Shown piece after piece: positions 23,280 through 35,112 of a stretch of 64,000 bases of DNA; within the stretch, counting starts at the first letter, position 1, and each line of letters opens with the position of its first letter. The DNA is from Sambucus nigra. Taxonomy: Eukaryota; Streptophyta; Magnoliopsida; Dipsacales; Adoxaceae. The position numbers were made by a program, and so were the translations under genes. The DNA lies in NCBI GenBank assembly GCA_949130495.1, contig OX422221.1, positions 149,753,405 through 149,817,404 of the forward strand, read 5' to 3'. The notes under the pieces are model-generated. The model ran no database searches. It saw only the letters and a list, made by a program, of their open reading frames with translations, and had not been told where the DNA came from.

Positions 23280-25631
23280 GATGCTCAGACCCCTCTACCA
23301 TCTTCTTGAGGAGTTCCCTTCTCTTAGAGAGAAGACTTAAGAAAAAATCAGACAAGTAGAGAGAGCACAAGAGGAGGCTCGTAGGTCACAAGAATTCCCT
23401 ATTAGACCCATCTTTCCACCACCTCTGAAGGTAATATATCCTGATCCCTCGAAACCTCTTAACCAGGTAGAGGTTCATGCCGAACTAGTACCGATGTCCG
23501 AGTCTGAGTCTTCCACCTTAGACCCCATGTCCTTGGATTCCTTCCATGAGGCCATGGACTTCTCAACTCGGGAAGATCAGGCCCCTGATTAGCCCAGGTC
23601 TCCAGCCGGGCCTCATCCCATAATAACTCGAGCACCTAGGCCTCTTCCTCAGAGGTTGAGATTGTTGAGCCGAGTCTGGACATTCCACCACCACTTGACG
23701 CCATTCCTCTGTCGGCCGTCACCGGGGCTGAATTTGCTCAGAGGTTCCCAAGTAGCCCATCAACGTCTGTTTCGGCCGACGTTGAGCTAGATGATGATGA
23801 TGATGACATTGAAAGTGATGTCAATGTCTCTGAGGCGGCTGAGATCAAGAGTATCATTACTGAGGTAGACCTTTTCTGCTTCAGATATCTGTACTCCATC
23901 AGTCTCTCCATAAATCTTAGGAGACCTCTGAGGAAAGATAGGTCCTATAATGGCCGAGATGGTGAGATCTGCTTATACGAGCATATGTTCAAGTTAGGGT
24001 TTCATTTCCCCATTCATTCCATCATTAGGTCCATCCTCGCTTTCATTAATTTGGCCCCTTCCCAAATGTCCCCTAACGCTTGGAGGGTCATAATAGGGGC
24101 CATAGTCTTGTGGAGGGCTGTCCACCACTCAGAACTTCCTGTTCAGGTCTTTGTTGGTTGTTATGTTCCCTCTTCTGCCAAAAATCATCCGAGCTACTGT
24201 CATTTTGTAGCTCAAAAGCCTGAGAAAAAGATGCTCCAAATAACTCAGACTTCCAACCACAACTGGAAGACTCGATACTTTTTCACTTCTGGGTCATGGG
24301 AATTTGGCCCATGTGTTCCCTCGTCCATTCTAGAGCCGAGGATGCCTCTGAGATGGGGTAAGGTCACCATGTCTGCGAGAGCTGACCCTGGTCTGAGCTT
24401 GCAAAACCTTCATAAGTTGAAAGCCCTTCAAGATCAGGGGATACATGGTTTGCTTGTTAAGTTCGAGCACTTGATGACCCCCCATTACATCTCTGAGATA
24501 GGTCTAGGTGGAAGTCCCCTTGCTGAGCTTGGTAAGCACTTTTTATTCCAAGTTGAACCACTGAGTTTATTCATTTTATGATTCTCTAACTCAGATCTAT
24601 TAATTTTTGCAGAGCGCCCAGAGAATATTTCAGACGAGCTTTGGGAAATGGCTGCGCCTAGCTTGACGAGGCTTGCAAAAAAGGCAGGTCTTAATGCTCC
24701 TCTTCCGGCTCCCTCTGCCTCAAAGCCCCAAGCCACGAAGAAGAGGTCTCCAGCTGATCATTCCCCTGAGGATCAGAGGCAGAAGAAAAAGAATGTTGAT
24801 TCTGCTGTCCCAATCTCTTCAACAGATGCTTTGTCGTCTCGTCTAGAGCAATTGAAGATTACTGACAGCATCATCGACCACAGTCTGCAGGCCCTGGATG
24901 CCTTCGGCTCTACAATGATCGAGGCCGATAAGCATTTCTTCAGGTCACTGGATACTCCCTTGCTGATTGAGTTCGGCATTCACAGATCTAAGAGGTATGA
25001 CCTCATATTTTTTTTGTAATTTCCAAGCATGACCTCTGATTTGTCTTCGACTTATTCATGATCATAAAATCTGCAGGGCCTGGCGGCTATGCACCACCTC
25101 TCCAACTGGACTCTGAGGAAGTTTCCCCTCATCCAGAGGGGTCAAGAGGCCGGGAAGGTCTAAAGCACTATGAACGTAGAGATTGACCGCCTGAAGTCTG
25201 AGCTGGGCAAGTCTGAGAAGAAGGTGAAGGGGCTGGAGAAGGAGGTCTCTCAGCTTAAGAATGACCATGTTGCGGCTCTGAAGGCCAAGGACGACATTCT
25301 GTAGCAGAAGGTCAGCTCGACTATAAAGGCAGCCCTCGATGATGCCTCTGAGGGGATAATTGCTGAGTACAAAACTTCCGATGAGTTTATGAGCTTTGGA
25401 TTTGAATACCTCGAGAGAGGTATCAAAGCTACTTCCAAGTGGGCACCTGCCAAGGAGAAGGAGGCTGGCACTTTGAAAACCTCTGATTTCATAGGCCTTG
25501 GATTTGCTAATCCTCAACTTCCCCACGCCCTTCAGGAGGTTGAGGAGAAGATTGCCGCGCGTGCCAAGACTGCAACGTTAGACGGCACAGAAGTTGGAGT
25601 GGTAGACCACAATGATGACATTACGAGGTGA
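23280..25631 (+). pseudogene. Antisense gene of element 2: 'gypsy type transposon' domain plus coiled coil
   Basis: Plus-strand gene, opposite to gag-pol. An acidic stretch (DDDDDD near 23,800) leads into an open frame from 23,629 to 24,531. It holds a domain I recognise as the plant 'putative gypsy type transposon' domain (landmarks GEICLYEHMFKLGFHFPIHS, NAWRVIIGAIVLWRA, YHFVAQ-like CHFVAQKPEK, NWKTRYFF). Exon 1 ends at a clean donor (g|gtaagc, 24,532) and exon 2 (24,613-24,994) starts after a tgcag acceptor with the frame kept. Exon 3 (from 25,077) encodes a Lys/Glu-rich heptad-like coiled coil and ends at 25,631. Damage: stops near 23,628 and in exon 3 (about 25,161 and 25,302), a doubtful frame at the exon 2-3 join, and an N-terminal part (from an ATG at 23,280) already stopped. 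Function is unknown. Confidence 0.75.
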
Positions 25632-25906
25632 CCAATGTCGCCCAACTTAACTAGTCCGAAGACACCAACATTCCCCCCTTAAACCCTTGAATTCCAATTG
25701 TGAATCTTATTCGTAACCCCTGAACATTTGTAATTTCTGAATGAACATGGTTCTTATTTTTTGAATCTGTAACCTCTGAATATTTGTAAGCCCTGAATAT
25801 GTCAATTTCTGAGGAGGATGATCTTCTTTACTTTGTTGAATGCATGTCGTGTGATGTTTTGGCTCTCAAGCTTATGCAATGGTGTTTGCTTAAATCAAAT
25901 TAGTAG
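25632..25906. other. Spacer after the antisense gene
   Basis: About 275 bp, AT-rich, with irregular repeats of the type cctgaa-catttgtaa (25,720-25,800). It probably includes the 3' untranslated region of the antisense gene. No gene was seen. Confidence 0.6.
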
Positions 25907-26194
25907 TCTGACCTCAGACCTTAACGATGTTATTAGGGTCTGAGGTCCTTAACTAAGATGTTATCCTCATAATTAATCTCACCAAATTAATGATGTTAAG
26001 GGTCTGAGGTCATCCCATTACGGTGTCTCACCTCAGACCTTATCACAACTGAGTGATGTTATAAGGGTCTGAGGTCATCACCTAGGATGTTATCCTCATA
26101 ATTAATCTCACTAAATTAATGATGTTAAGGGTCTGAGGTTATCCCATTACGGTGTCTGACCTCAAACCTTGTCACCACTGAGTGATGTTATAAG
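25907..26194. repeat. 129-bp tandem array of element 2, left part
   Basis: About 2.2 units of the array continued at 44,895-45,720. Each unit carries ggtctgaggtca, a 15-base loop and tgacctcagacc, a 12-bp inverted repeat, plus gagtgatgttataaggg and cacc-aaattaatgatgttaag. The hairpin arms here are slightly damaged (gaggttatcc, cctcaaacc). Element 3 inserted into an ataag of one unit. Confidence 0.9.
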
Positions 26195-28290
26195 TGTAGA
26201 CACCCCATTCTGTTACCCCTTAACTCTCCTTAGGTCCCTAGTACCTCCCTTCATCACTATAAACCCAGGTCACGTCCCGAGTACTGACCTGGAAGCCATC
26301 GAGCACCCCCCGGCTCAGTTTGACCCAAAAGTTAAACTCCTCGTCTCTACCAAGACTGCATGAATCTTTGAAGATCACTAAATACCCTTTCCAACGGTCA
26401 ACCCCGTGTGTGATTCTGACTTACCATGCGCACGAACGCGCCAATTGCGTCCGAAACCTGACCCAGAGGCCACCGAGCTCTCCCGGGCTCTATTTGACCT
26501 ATGTCAACTCTTCAGATCGATCAAGGCTAAATGAATCTTCGAAGGGCACTAAATACCCTTTCCAACGGTCCATCATGTGCGCAATTCCAACTTTCCATGC
26601 GGACGAATGATCCGTTTGACTCCGGGAAGACACCGAGCATTTCCCAAGCCCGGTTCACCAATGTCAACTCTCCAAACTGGGTCACACTCTTTGAAATGTC
26701 GAAATACATCCCCTAACCTTTCCAACGGTATGCCCCATGCACGATTTGAACTTACCATGCGGAAGAATGCGTCGTTTACGTCCGCGAGATTCCTCATCCA
26801 ATGGACCGACAAACACTTTCGAGCCACATTTGACCCAAATTCAACCCCCAAACTCGAGAGCATTCCAAAGGACTTTCGAAGGTCTCTGAAATACCTTTCC
26901 AACGGTATGCCCCGTGTGCGATTCTGACCAACGGTTTGCCCTCAGTGGCCAATTTTCCAAAAAAGCCTGAGGCCCACTGCCAAATGGCGGGTCCCATATC
27001 CTTCCTATCGACACCTGACGATAGGCATTTCCATGATAGGGCCAATTGGTAGTCCCCTGGGGTTATAAAAGGGGGCCTCGACCTCATTTTCAGGAAGAGC
27101 CCAGATCTGATAGAAATCTCTCTGAACGAATCCCAAAAACCTCTCTCGAAGGCAGCACGATTTCAACTTCGAAATCCCTCTTTTACCTTCATTATGCATC
27201 ATCTTTTTCATCAGAATTTGTGAATTAACCACTCTCCATCACCATCCAAGCTCAAGGACTGCTCTCCAACATTTAAGATCAAGCTCAAGATCTTCAAGAA
27301 GGTCCAACTTTCTCAAACTCTCTCTCTTAGATTCTCTTGAATTCCAAATAAATTGTTTTCTTACTTAGCACTTTTATAATAACATCTCACACATCCTAAT
27401 ATACTTTTTATTTAGTATTAATTGCACATCTATTATTTTCATATAAATAAAAACCCCAAAACAAGAAAAAGTGGGTTTGCTCATAAATTCCAAGTAGGGA
27501 TTCTTACACTTTTTCCACATTTTTCTCACAACTAAAACGCCTTTTCTACACACACACATACAAATAAGAGATCCCAAATTTGGATTTATGGGATAAACCC
27601 CACCCCTTTGCTTTGTATGCGAACTACGTGGACTTTGATGCCTTTATAGGCTACGTAGGTGTCTCGGGGTAAAACCCGAGACTCGAGTCCTTTCTCTCAC
27701 TTTTTCTCTCATTTCCTATTTTCTCTAAATCCATTTTTCTTATATTATATATATCCTTAGTATTAGTGACACATTACTCCATGTGCGTTATCGTTCCTTT
27801 ATAGCGATCAACGTAGGGGTAATCACGTAAATCTTCTTTTTCTAATATTACTCTTATAATCTTCCTATGGATGACTCACTTTATCTTTTCCATGATACAA
27901 GCCGAGGATTCCTACCTCCATTCTATATATATATACACATGCACACATATCACGGGGGGAAACATAAAGGAAAATAGCAAATAACCATGAGAGACTGAAA
28001 GGGCAGAATGGGTGCCTAACACCTTCCCATTTCGTAAATAAGCCTCCGAACCCTTTTCGAATCATTTTGGTTTCGCACGCACCAGTATGTCTTTGGATGC
28101 CATCCTTCGGGGTGGCTTCCTCTTTTTCTTTTGTCTATTTTGAGTAAAATATACTGGCGACTCTGAATCTCTCTACATTTTTCACACCTCACAAAATCGA
28201 CGTCGACCGAAGCTCTCTCCCGAGAGGGGATGCGCGGGACCCGAAGGATTCCTCCTCCCTCCGTGGCGGGGATCGATAGGGATGGACACA
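26195..28290 (+). repeat. Element 3 left (5') LTR
   Basis: TGTAGACACC start, gatggacaca end, followed by the primer site. From 26,491 on it aligns with the right LTR (43,090-44,894). It contains a ~173-bp partial internal duplication (gaatctttgaagatcactaa at 26,359 and gaatcttcgaagggcactaa at 26,532). The LTR also has a TATA-box region (27,061-27,075) and a region rich in ttctctcactttttctctca (27,690-27,720). Confidence 0.9.
27061..27075 (+). promoter_or_regulatory. LTR promoter TATA box of element 3
   Basis: ggttataaaaggggg lies ~870 bp into the LTR. Just upstream are ctgacgataggcatt and gccaattggtagtcc, decayed forms of the TGCCGATCGGCA palindrome found beside the antisense genes. The right LTR has ttacaaaagg at this place, a T-to-C change in the TATA core. 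Confidence 0.65.
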
Positions 28291-28291
28291 G

Positions 28292-28308
28292 TGGAGACTC
28301 TCTGGGGA
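28292..28308 (+). other. Primer binding site of element 3
   Basis: tggagactctctgggga lies one base after the LTR. Element 4 has the related TGGTGACTCCGCTGGGGA at the equivalent place, so the element 3 copy carries several changes. The matching tRNA was not determined. Confidence 0.75.
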
Positions 28309-28764
28309 TTTTTATTTATTTTGAGGGATTAACTCTTTTTACATGTATGCTATATTTGTTTATGCTTCCCTCTCCCCCCCATATCTGCATGTTCCCCTTT
28401 CTCACATGTGTATCCCATGCTTATGCTTATGTTCACACACTTGCAGAAAATCCTCCATGTACACCTCACACCACGTTCACCTAGGATCACGTATATCCCC
28501 ATGTTGCACACATCACCTATCCATACTTGGCATACCTTTTGGGGTACTTGTACTTTGTTCCCAGTTTGGCATAATCAAAGAAAGTCATTCTCATCATAAG
28601 CTACTAATAAGAGAATCATGCATGATTCACACGACATCACCAAAGAGCATTGATATTGACCAAATTTTACCCAGTAACTGGAGGGTCACTTCGTGATGGG
28701 CGCTGGTCCGGCAAGTCACAGTTAGCCTAAGCGATATGACTCTCACCTTCCATTGGCCAAGTAC

Positions 28765-28995
28765 CTTCGACGTATATCGAACGGTTCCCCCGCATCGTAC
28801 CGCTTGACCGAAGTCATGACGGGAGGTATATCGTAGGGAATTTGTTCACGTACGTCGAGTATATCAAATTCTCTCTCACACGTACCGTCCTCACGAGGTA
28901 TATGGTGAGGCAATTCACGTACACTCAGGTATATCAAATGGCTTATCCACACGTACCGATTGCCCACAAGAGCAAGACGTATATCGTGGAAGTCA
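28765..28995 (+). repeat. Leader block with six gtatatc/g motifs
   Basis: Copies: gacgtatatcgaacgg (~28,769), gaggtatatcgtaggg, gagtatatcaaattc, gaggtatatggtgagg, caggtatatcaaatgg and gacgtatatcgtggaa (~28,976). Spacing is about 30-60 bp. Element 4 keeps six counterparts in the same order at 63,265-63,515 on minus, which suggests a constrained leader structure. Confidence 0.7.
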
Positions 28996-29310
28996 CGCCA
29001 AAGGGGGGAACCCATGACGATTCACCCAACCAACTGCATACCCGCATATAGGTGTCAAACCTAGGACATGCACTTTAGATTGCCGGTTTCGACCCGAAAC
29101 TCTGCCGAAATTTCGGGTCGATCTTTCGCCCAATTTTTGCGCATTTTTAAAACGGGACTCTGTCCGCGAGCCTGGTTACAAGTCCCAAACCGTAGCTTTG
29201 CATATATTAAAACTCCACTTTTCCAGGCTCAGGTCTTGTCCGAGATTGCATTTAGGAGAATTAAATACAAGTGAGAACATAATAATTATAATAATCATGC
29301 TGAGTTCCAT

Positions 29311-29440
29311 CTCCAAAAACATTTCTCCCTTCCTTATCAAAAATCAAAAAAACATTTCTCCCTTTCTTATCAAAAATCCAAAAACATTTCTCCCTTTTTA
29401 TCAAAAATCCAAAAATAGTTCCTTCCCTTTTCTCAAAAAT
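29311..29440. repeat. 33-bp minisatellite in the leader
   Basis: aaaacatttctccctt followed by tatcaaaaatc occurs at about 29,316, 29,349 and 29,381, with a decayed fourth copy. It lies just upstream of gag. Element 4 has only a single related copy, so this is a local expansion. Confidence 0.75.
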
Positions 29441-29580
29441 AAATCTCATCCTATGCCTTATCAGGTTGACCGCACGCCCTTGGACTGGTTCCCTATTGGC
29501 TTAGGTCTTCAGTCAAATCACCCTGGAGTATCGTCCGTTCCTCTACTACTTCTTCCGAGTCCGGAATCCATCCATCTTCC

Positions 29581-31272
29581 ATGGAAAATGCGGATCAAGC
29601 ACCAGTCATACAACCAGATCTTCCGACAGTCCTAGCTCAGCTCGTGGCCAAGATTAACAACCTCCAAGCTGAGGTCCGAGAAATGCAACTAAACCAAGGT
29701 CCTATTCCTCAAGAGCCCGAGGCCCTGTTCCCTCGTGCTATGGGTCCACCTGAGACCATCTGGGTCCCGGAAGAATATTAGCACGCTCCGCGTGCCCCTC
29801 CTGCTAATGGGCCGCTACCTGCCCAGCTTCCAATGCCAAATATTGCCCAGCCTATGGCTAACTTGCCTCTGGTTACTGATCCAAAGGAGGAGGAGTTCCA
29901 CAAAGTCAAAGAGGATCTCAAGATGATCACCAAGAAGTTTGATTAAGTCAGGATCTCTGGGAATTACATGGACTACACCCATATGTCTCCTTATCCTAAA
30001 GCAAGGTTACCCGAGAAGTTCAAAATGCCAAATATCGATAAATTTGGAGGGAGTGGTCCCCCGATTGTTCATCTTCGTAGTTATTATCGTTCCTTGACTC
30101 TACTAGGGGCTTCGGAAGAAGTGATGGCCCAATTGTTTTAGCAATCTTTGAAAGACAGTACTCTCAGATGGTTTTTATCTCTTAAGGAATCCAGAATCCG
30201 TAGCTGGGAGGATGTAGCCCGAGAATTCATGTCACAGTACAAATGCAACGAAGAGCTTGAGGTCACCCGTCGTGATTTAGAGTTTCTCAAACAGAACTCC
30301 GGAGAATCAGTCAGTAACTTTATAGCCCGATGGAGGGAAAAAGTGGTTACCATGACCAATCGACCGTCTGAAGAAGAATAAGTCAGCATAGTGAAGAAGA
30401 ATTTCTGGCCCCATGTCCGAATAACTATGGGAGGACAATACTACCCCCATTTTCGAGCTCTCAGAGAAGAAGGAGTAGAAATCGAAGAGGGTCTTGGCAA
30501 AACAGAAGTTGAACCAAAGAAGGTGTCCGCATAGTTCACCCCCAGAAAATATGACAAGCCTATCAGTGCCGCGGTCTCAACCATCAACAACATCTCTCAA
30601 CTAACCACGTCATGGGCACCGAAAAGTCTCCCTGCTCCCGTCCAAAGGGAATACACTGAGCTCCATGCTCCCCTCTACAAAGTTTACCAAGCCATGTTAA
30701 GCCGAAACCTTATAAAACCCCTGGATCCACGTCCATTACCCAATGCTCATTGCGCCTTTCACCAAACACCTGGAAATACCATCGACCAATGCTTCCACCT
30801 TCGAAACATAATCCAAGATCTCATTGACCGGGGTACCATCGCCCCACCAGCCATCTTCTTGGAAGAAAACCCAGATTTTGATCCATCAACTCAAATCACA
30901 CCCTTATACCCTTCTAAACCCCTTCAACTTTGCCCATATTTCCTCCTACACCCTACTAGCCCCGCTGATCAGGTGTTGTCACTCCTTACCAAAGCGTGCA
31001 TCACTGTCCGGACCTGTTTTGAAAGTGGAGGTATGGAATTGTCAGAGGTGTTAAACCAACTCCTAGAGTTCGGGCTAAAATTGCCCTCAGAGATGATTAT
31101 CGACTGCCAGAGGTTCAGTACATTATTTTTGGAAGCACGGAAATGGGCTCGAGAATCAGATAGGTGGAGAGTACCAACCGATGAAATCTTCTTAGATGAT
31201 GTTGTCCAGATAATGATGGAAGCATTCAGGCAAACAACATTTGTAGTATCACCGAGTTACTTGATGCTTTGA
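29581..31272 (+). pseudogene. Element 3 gag (five in-frame stops, one frameshift)
   Basis: Nucleocapsid/capsid precursor of the element. The start at 29,581 (MENADQAPVI) follows ccatcttcc and matches the decayed start in element 4. A leucine-zipper-like segment (LAQLVAKINNLQAEVREMQ) is followed by a retrotransposon gag domain (KDSTLRWFLSL... SWEDVAREFMSQYKCN ... GESVSNFIARWREK) and a zinc-knuckle-like C-x2-H...H/C (CAFHQTPGNTIDQCFHLRNI). Stops in this frame lie at 29,779, 29,944, 30,139, 30,379 and 30,532. Near 31,230-31,250 the frame shifts, since SITELLDALKMQGHLV continues in the next frame. It cannot make a full-length product. Confidence 0.85.
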
Positions 31273-32543
31273 AGATGCAAGGGCACCTGGTCCCTTCACC
31301 CTTACACATCCCCATAGAATGGGAAGACCTATATGAAGAAGCCGTTGAAGTTATGGAATGCATTAACTTCCTAAGGGAAATAGAATTGTTGCCACCGGAT
31401 GGGGGGGAAGAATTCGAAGTTTCAAATGAAGAACAAGCTTCAGGAGGAAATGGCCCAATAGCTGACTTATGTGGGATGATATCATTTGAGCAACTCCTCG
31501 AAGAAATAGATAAGGTGGCAGAACAACCTAAGATTGATGAGGAAACTGGATTTAGGTTTTTCCTTTCTTCAGTAAATCACATGACCAGATCTGGGAGACA
31601 TTACCAAATTTCAAGCTCACTACTAGTGAATGACAAGGGGAAGGGCATTGAAGACCTTCCTATGCCAGAAATGACCCTCGAGGAATGTAAGATCCTAGAT
31701 CAATTGAAGAAAACTCAAGCTAACATCACTCTATGGGGGCTTTTCATGTCTTCCCAGCTACACAGAAATTCTTTGATCAAATTGCTCACTGGACCCATAG
31801 TTCTTCCCTCTACCACACCAGAAGAAGCAGTGAACCTGATCGGATCCTTGACCTCTACCCGAATGCTATCCTTTTCTGAAGAAGAAATCTCCAAAATTGG
31901 GCCAAATCACAATCATGCACTCAACATCTCCGTCGAAGTTATGGGAAAGATCGTACCACTCTCTCTTGTTGATAATGGATCCGCCTTGAATGTCTGCCTA
32001 TAAAGAACCTTTAAATGCTTAGGAATGAAAGAAAGTGACCTCGCTCCAACATTCGCTGTCGTACGTACCTATGATAATACCCGCCGTGAGGTGATGGGAT
32101 CCATAAAACTTGTAATAGGGGTTGGACCTATAAACCCCGTCGTCAAATTCCAAGTCATCGATATCCCAGCCTATTTTAATCTGTTGTTCGGACGACCCTG
32201 GCTCCACAGTATAAAGGGTCTCTCTTCCTCATTCCATCAGAAACTGAAGTTCTTCGCCGATGGGCGAGTCATCACCATCTTGGGTGACGATGGTAACACC
32301 GAGGGTGCAAGCACCAGCAGTCCAATTCTTGAGATACAGCACGGGTCAAATGATATTCTCATATCAAGTTTCCGAGTTGAACCATCCCTACTCCCGACAG
32401 GGGACGGCTTCAAAAAAGGGTTTGTCCAGAATATGACGCTCAAGGCAATGTCAATGGGATTCAGATGTTCAGAAACATGCACTTCATGCCCGGACTGGGG
32501 CTGGGACAAAGGCAGCAGGGGATACTTGAGCCCATCGAACTGA
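31269..32543 (+). pseudogene. Element 3 aspartic protease region
   Basis: Continuation of the gag-pol frame after the frameshift. HNHALNISVEVMGKIVPLSL leads into VDNGSALNVC, the catalytic-loop position of retroviral-type proteases, with DNG where most families have DTG or DSG. Element 4 has the same VDNGSSLNV. Downstream RREVMGSIKLVIGVGPINPV and FNLLFGRPWLHSIKG are the expected second half of the domain. A stop at 32,001 splits it (KT-like residue lost in CL*RT), and the frame is lost again between 32,500 and 32,740. Confidence 0.82.
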
Positions 32544-32739
32544 AGAAAGCTTTCCCTCCTTGGGATATCAACCATCAGAACCAGAGCTCCGAATGATCCG
32601 CCAAACTCGATCAAAGAGAGGGTTAGACTTTGTCCGAACTATCTTGGGAGATTCTTTAAATGGATGATTCATCAAGGAGGGTGAGGATTTCCTCTTTTCC
32701 AGTTTTCCAGAACCATGGTATGACCATACATATAAGAAG

Positions 32740-34683
32740 ATGAAGCCTGGAATGGAGATCTCCTTCGAAGATAGCTACCCATGGGCCGAAAGTTACCAAT
32801 ACCAAGTGCCACCGCTTATCAAATATACTGAAGAAACTAAGGAACGTGACTCCAAAGATTCCTTCAACCTGCAGACACTGGGGCTGAAACTTTGCATGGT
32901 TCATTCAGGCACTACATCAAGGTACCCATACCGTCTGATTAAAGCTGCTGATACACCTCTCCTCAACTGGCATGCTGCGCCAGTTCTACCTCTTGAAATA
33001 TCCCCTAACCCTAATGTTTACCCTATTTTATCCACTGTTTTCCGTCCTTGTTCATATGTAATCGAGACCTCTTTTGATGAGGTTCTCAATGTTATTTTTC
33101 CTATCAATGAAATAAACGAAGATTTTGAGTATCTTGTTGTTCCTTACATTAATTGTGTGGATTTTAATCAAACTTTTGATGATGATGATTTTGCAAATGA
33201 ACAATTCTTAACTGATCTAAATAAGGTTAATAATAAACAACATAACCGTGTTCAAGTTAATGAAGAAGAGACTGTTGTTATTAATCTCGGTTCTAGTAGC
33301 CAACTGCGCGAGATTAGGATAGGGGCCACCCTTGATGAGCATGAGCGCGCACAACTCAAAGAATTGATAAAGGAGTTCGTGGATGTATTCGCATGGTCCA
33401 ACAACGACATGCCCGGTATTGATCCCGAAATAGCTCAGCACGAGATCCCCATTCTCCCAGATGCCAAGCCAGGTAAACAAAAGTTGAGAAAGCTCCGCAC
33501 CGAATGGTCGCTTAAGGTTAAAGAAGAAGTGATCAAACAGTTGAACGTGGGTTTCATTCGAGTAATTGAATATCCCACGTGGCTGGCCAACATTGTACCT
33601 GTACCAAAATTAGGAGGAAAGGTTCGAATGTGTGTGGATTATCGAGATTTAAACAAAGCTTCTCCGAAGGATGATTATCCGCTACCCATCATCGACATGA
33701 TCGTTGACAACACAACCAGTCATGCTCTCAAGTCATTAGTCGACGGATTTGCTGGATACAACCAAATTAAGATGCATCCTGACCACTAAGAGAAAACTGC
33801 ATTCATCACCCCATGGGGAACTTTTTGCTACACTGTTATGCCATTCGGTCTCAAGAATGCTGGGGCTACCTACCAAAGGGCTGCCACAACCATCCTGCAT
33901 GATCTGATCCACAAAGAGGTTGAGGTTTACGTGGATCATATGATTATCAAGTCCAAAACTAGAGAAGGTTATGTTCCCACTCTCCAAAAGTTCTTCGAAC
34001 GACTGCGGCAGTATCAAATGAGACTTAATCCACAAAAGTGCGTCTTTAGCGTTACGAAGGGAAAACTCTTAGGATTCATGATCAGTGAGAAGGGGATAGA
34101 AGCAGATCCCGCCAAGCTGAAGGCCATACTTGAGAAGCCACCTCCCCGAACAGAGAAGGAAGTCCGAGGCTTCTTGGGGAAATTACAATATATCAGCCGG
34201 TTCATCATCCAGTTAACCTCCATCTGTGAACCAATATTTAAGCTCCTCCGAAAGGATTCAACCAAGGTTTGGAACGAGGCCTGCCAAGAAGCTTTTGATC
34301 GAATAAAAAAATACCTAACCCAACCTCCAGTTTTCATGCCACCACAGCCTGGTCTCCCTTTGCTCTTATACCTAACCATAACAGACACTGCAGTCGGGGC
34401 TTTGCTAGCCCAGTACCTCGAGGACTCCCATAAAGAAAGATCCATCTATTACGCCAATCGCAAGTTGGTCGGATACGAGGTCAACTACACTGATTTGGAA
34501 AAAGCATGTGTCGCACTTGTCTGGGTCACCCAAAAGTTACGACATTACATGCTCGCCTTCCCCATTAAACTAGTATCCCGAATAGATCCCATCAAATACC
34601 TGCTTGAGAAACCCATCTTGTCCAGCCGAATGGCCCGATGGTTGATGCTCCTAACCGAGTTTGATATCGTGTACGTCACATAA
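32740..34683 (+). pseudogene. Element 3 reverse transcriptase and gypsy RNase H
   Basis: RT fingers/palm: DVFAWSNNDMPGIDP, WLANIVPVPKLGGKVRMCVD, YRDLNKASPKDDYPLP, then a stop at 33,787 (DH*EKTAF) and MPFGLKNAGATYQRA. The catalytic YxDD box reads EVYVDHMIIKSK, so the second aspartate is His. Thumb/connection (LGFMISEKGIEADP, VRGFLGKLQYISRF) and RNase H (LPLLLYLTITDTAVGALLAQ ... YTDLEKACVALVW) follow, up to a stop at 34,681. Family assignment is clear; the YVDH change plus stops mean no active enzyme. Confidence 0.9.
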
Positions 34684-34689
34684 AAAGCC

Positions 34690-35112
34690 GTTAAAGGAAG
34701 AGTCATCTCTGACTACCTCGCTGACTACCCTATAGAAGAAGCAGATGTTTGGATATCCGAATTCCCAGATGAAAACATCCTCTCCACCACTCAAGACTGC
34801 CCCCGATGGAAAATGTTATTCGATGGCGCTGGCAACGAAAAGGGATATGGCATTGGGATACTTCTGGTCTCCCCAGATGACTCCAACACTCCCATCGCCA
34901 TTAAATTGGATTTCCCTTGCACCAACAACATGACAGAATATGAGGCATGCACAGTAGGTCTCCAGGTCGCTCTCGAGAAAGGTATTCAATACCTCGATGT
35001 ATACGGGGATTCTTCCCTCATTCTCGGGCAAGTGCTCAGAAAGTGGAAGGTCAAGGACGAAAAGATTAAACCCTTTCATGCCCAATTAGAAAAGTTAGCC
35101 TCCCAATTCTGA
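34690..35112 (+). pseudogene. Element 3 second (archaeal-type) RNase H
   Basis: WKMLFDGAGNEKGYGIGILL ... TNNMTEYEACTVGLQVAL ... LDVYGDSSLILGQV. The acidic residues in FDGA, EYEA and GDSS are retained. This extra RNase H after the gypsy one is the mark of the Tat lineage. It ends at a TGA (35,110); the tail LSRAKNNLADALTTLAS continues in frame afterwards, up to another stop at 35,233. Confidence 0.85.

Larger units (their letters stand above)
28309..29580 (+). other. Element 3 leader (5' untranslated region)
   Basis: About 1.27 kb between primer site and gag start with no convincing gene; open frames at 28,230-28,700 are short and not conserved in frame in element 4. Two structured parts are listed separately: a set of gtatatc motifs and a 33-bp minisatellite. 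The leader is recognisably conserved with element 4 (62,994-63,931, minus). Confidence 0.7.

Noticed and set aside
25062..25526. 154-residue minus-strand frame opposite exon 3 of the antisense gene
   Set aside because: A shadow of the coiled-coil coding exon, which has the plausible splice acceptor, composition and domain context.
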